Source: CAMYKD01 sp041617155 (GTDB taxonomy: Bacteria > Pseudomonadota > Alphaproteobacteria > Kiloniellales > JAKSDN01). From it: a stretch of DNA of 64,000 nt. Of this stretch, positions 62,650-64,000 are shown piece by piece. Made by a program: the position numbers and the translations under genes. The notes under the pieces are model-generated. The model ran no database searches and had not been told where the DNA came from. It saw only the letters and a program-made list of their open reading frames with translations. The first letter of the stretch is position 1. Every line of letters begins with the position of its first letter. Location: NCBI GenBank assembly GCA_041617155.1, contig JBFJPL010000010.1, positions 1-64,000 of the forward strand, in the 5' to 3' direction.

Positions 62650-62919
62650 GAGCCTGTCCGAGTATTGGTCATGGACTGCATCGGTCGGACAGACGCGAGG
62701 GTTAGGAGCGGAGGCGCGGGCGATGCCGTGTGCATCGGCAAGCCTTCGCGACGCGGCACTCGCGTCTGTCCGGCCGACCCGGAGGGCCGCGTTTTCAAGG
62801 CCCTGGGCCGTCGTCCGGCACCGCTTGCGATGCGCACGGCATCGCGGCGCGGCACCGTCCTAGCCCAAGGCCTTGAAAACGCGGTGCAGCCCGTGACCAA
62901 TACTCGGATAGGCTCCTAG
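62646..62919. repeat. 274-base element with long inverted ends and two hairpin arms
   Basis: Left CTAGGAGCCTGTCCGAGTAT and right end (complement CTAGGAGCCTATCCGAGTAT) are inverted repeats of about 26 bases with one to two mismatches. Inside, CGGACAGACGCGAG pairs with CTCGCGTCTGTCCG, and CGCGTTTTCAAGGCC pairs with GGCCTTGAAAACGCG; each arm encloses a GATGCCGTG/GCATC-type core. CTAG at both ends looks like a target duplication. The left CTAG supplies the stop of the phosphatidyltransferase; the right end adjoins the ribosome site of the next gene. Confidence 0.75.
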
Positions 62920-62926
62920 GGAAAAG

Positions 62927-63637
62927 ATGTCGGGCGACCAGCCACCAGACGAATCCGCAGGCGGGCCGGCGCGGCCCGTGGCGGTGGTCTTCGACCTCGA
63001 CCGGACGGTCACCAAGTGGGGCACCTTCACGCCGTTCCTGCTGTTCGCGGCACGCGGCCGGCCCTTGAAATTTCTTCTGATCGGGCCGCTTCTGGTCGCC
63101 GCCCTGGGCTACAAGCTGGGCCTGATCAGCCGCGGGCGACTCAAGGAAATCATGCTCACATCCGTGCTCGGCGGGGCGACGCGCGACGAGGTGGCGGCGC
63201 TTTCCGCGGCCTTCGTCGAACGGCGCGTAAACTGCGGCTTGCGGCCGGGCGCGCTGCGGGCCATCGCCGAACATAAGGCCAAGGGCTGTTATTTGATCCT
63301 TGCAACGGCGAGTTTCGAATTCTATGTAGAGCGCTTGGGGCATCAGCTGGGCTTCGATAGGGTTGTCGCCACCCGGTCTCTTTGGGACGAGGGAGGGCGT
63401 CTCGTCGGACGGATCGATGGCGAGAACTGCTACGGGGCGGAAAAGCTGAGGCGCTTGGAAGAAGCTCTGCCCGATTTGAGCGCACGTTATCGGGTGGTCG
63501 CCTATTCCGACAGCCACGCTGATGAGCCGCTGCTCCGTTGGGCGGATATCGGCATTGCCGTGAATCCGACACGAAAACTACGCAGACGTGCAAAAGCGGG
63601 GAATTTCGAGCTTGTGGACTGGAACAGCACAGCGTGA
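62927..63637 (+). CDS. HAD-IB family phosphatase
   Basis: 236 residues. Motif I VFDLDRTVT (Asp23, Asp25), Thr/Ser motif ATAS, and motif IV YSDSHADEPLL are the HAD-IB (PSP/TIGR01490-like) signatures. Residues 44-66 are hydrophobic. In this locus it could remove the phosphate from a ceramide-phosphoglycerol-phosphate-like intermediate, as PGP phosphatases do (inference). ATG 62927 follows the repeat element by 7 bases. Confidence 0.8.
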   Translation: MSGDQPPDESAGGPARPVAVVFDLDRTVTKWGTFTPFLLFAARGRPLKFLLIGPLLVAALGYKLGLISRGRLKEIMLTSVLGGATRDEVAALSAAFVERRVNCGLRPGALRAIAEHKAKGCYLILATASFEFYVERLGHQLGFDRVVATRSLWDEGGRLVGRIDGENCYGAEKLRRLEEALPDLSARYRVVAYSDSHADEPLLRWADIGIAVNPTRKLRRRAKAGNFELVDWNSTA

Positions 63638-63748
63638 TCGCCAACGGCTGCGCCGCCGCCGTTCCGGTCACAAAGTTTACACAACTTAATCAACCCTTAA
63701 CCCGCCACACCCCATCTATTCGACCCCTAGCGATATTGGATAGGCAGA

Positions 63749-64000
63749 ATGAAAGCAGTGATCTTGAGTGCGGGCCAGGGCTCTCGCCTGCTGCCCTTGA
63801 CCGAAGACCGTCCGAAATGCCTGCTTCCGATCAACTCGTCCCGCCTGATCGAGCTTCAGGTCCAGAACTTGGTCGCTTGCGGCATCGACGAAGTCGCCGT
63901 GGTCGTCGGTTTTCGGGCCGCCGCGGTCGAGACGTTCCTCGACGTCTTCCGGCGCGCCGGGCTGGCCATCCGTACCCTGTTCAATCCCTTTTTCAATGTC
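63749..64000 (+). CDS. Sugar-phosphate nucleotidyltransferase, 3'-truncated by the window end
   Basis: The first 84 residues of an open frame starting ATG 63749. MKAVILSAGQGSRLLPLTED carries the intact nucleotide-binding G-x-G-x-R-L-x-P-x-T motif and RPKCLLPI the catalytic Lys. It belongs to the glucose-1-phosphate-thymidylyltransferase/inositol- or glycerol-phosphate cytidylyltransferase superfamily. It may provide the CDP-alcohol used by the transferase at 61504. The remaining gene lies outside the window. Confidence 0.8.
   Translation, partial: MKAVILSAGQGSRLLPLTEDRPKCLLPINSSRLIELQVQNLVACGIDEVAVVVGFRAAAVETFLDVFRRAGLAIRTLFNPFFNV

Noticed and set aside
1..64000. CRISPR arrays and tRNA/rRNA genes
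   Set aside because: No regularly spaced direct repeats with unique spacers and no cloverleaf or rRNA-like sequence was recognised in reading both strands.

Overview
The window is a high-GC stretch of chromosome from an alphaproteobacterium. Gene content suggests a Rhodospirillales/Kiloniellales-like lineage: TupABC, FdhD/MobA, a TIGR02466 oxygenase, a Caulobacter-type spt-acp-cerR block, and intergenic palindromes typical of that class. I infer this from families and style, not from a database match. Genes are dense, often overlap as ATGA or GTGA, and GTG/TTG starts are common. I saw no rRNA, tRNA or CRISPR array.

Layout. 0.1-5.9 kb: a membrane-anchored SARP/TolB-like/TPR regulator diverges from two tandem paralogous secreted beta-helix proteins with poly-aspartate tracts. 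6.2-14.9 kb: glutaminase, then a run of minus-strand genes (patatin lipase, coiled-coil membrane protein, YiiX-like permuted NlpC/P60 hydrolase, DUF2235 hydrolase, peptidoglycan-binding lipoprotein) and two small orphan proteins, with dispersed palindromes and CRP-like dyads. 15-25 kb: a PKD-domain relic, a TIGR02466 oxygenase, a fluoroacetate-dehalogenase-like hydrolase followed by a SnoaL-like relic, a compact ABC importer operon, a TIGR00725/LOG-like protein, a transposase relic, an MFS transporter and a zinc alcohol dehydrogenase. 25-29 kb: two paralogous four-helix membrane proteins and a tungstate transporter (tupB-tupC-tupA). 29-38.7 kb: M14 carboxypeptidase, class V aminotransferase, a nucleoside-sugar-type SDR running antisense into a DUF6629 gene, glutathione peroxidase, histidine phosphatase, TspO, FdhD and MobA. 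38.7-46.9 kb: a B12-binding radical SAM protein, an FAD monooxygenase overlapping a lipoprotein gene, a phytanoyl-CoA-dioxygenase-like protein, and a DUF2868/DUF3482-GTPase pair.

The most interesting part is 46.9-64.0 kb, which reads as a complete bacterial sphingolipid locus. It holds serine palmitoyltransferase, a dedicated acyl carrier protein, a CerR-like SDR, a fatty acyl-AMP ligase and a GNAT-like protein in the position and size of bacterial ceramide synthase. It also holds a diacylglycerol/ceramide-kinase-type lipid kinase, a Tam41-like nucleotidyltransferase, a CDP-alcohol phosphatidyltransferase, a HAD-IB phosphatase, two MobA/sugar-type nucleotidyltransferases, an ABC exporter and a LptF/LptG pair without the usual lpt neighbours. 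A coherent model (inference) is: ceramide synthesis by Spt, ACP, ligase, ceramide synthase and CerR; phosphorylation; activation to CDP-ceramide; transfer to a glycerol-phosphate-like acceptor; dephosphorylation; and export by the ABC and LptFG-like proteins. A block of four GTAACA direct repeats sits upstream of acp-spt as a candidate response-regulator site.

A second theme is that dispersed palindromes supply stop codons. At 9.63, 38.66-38.69, 43.75/43.96 and 62.65 kb the translation stop lies inside the terminal inverted repeat of an intergenic element.
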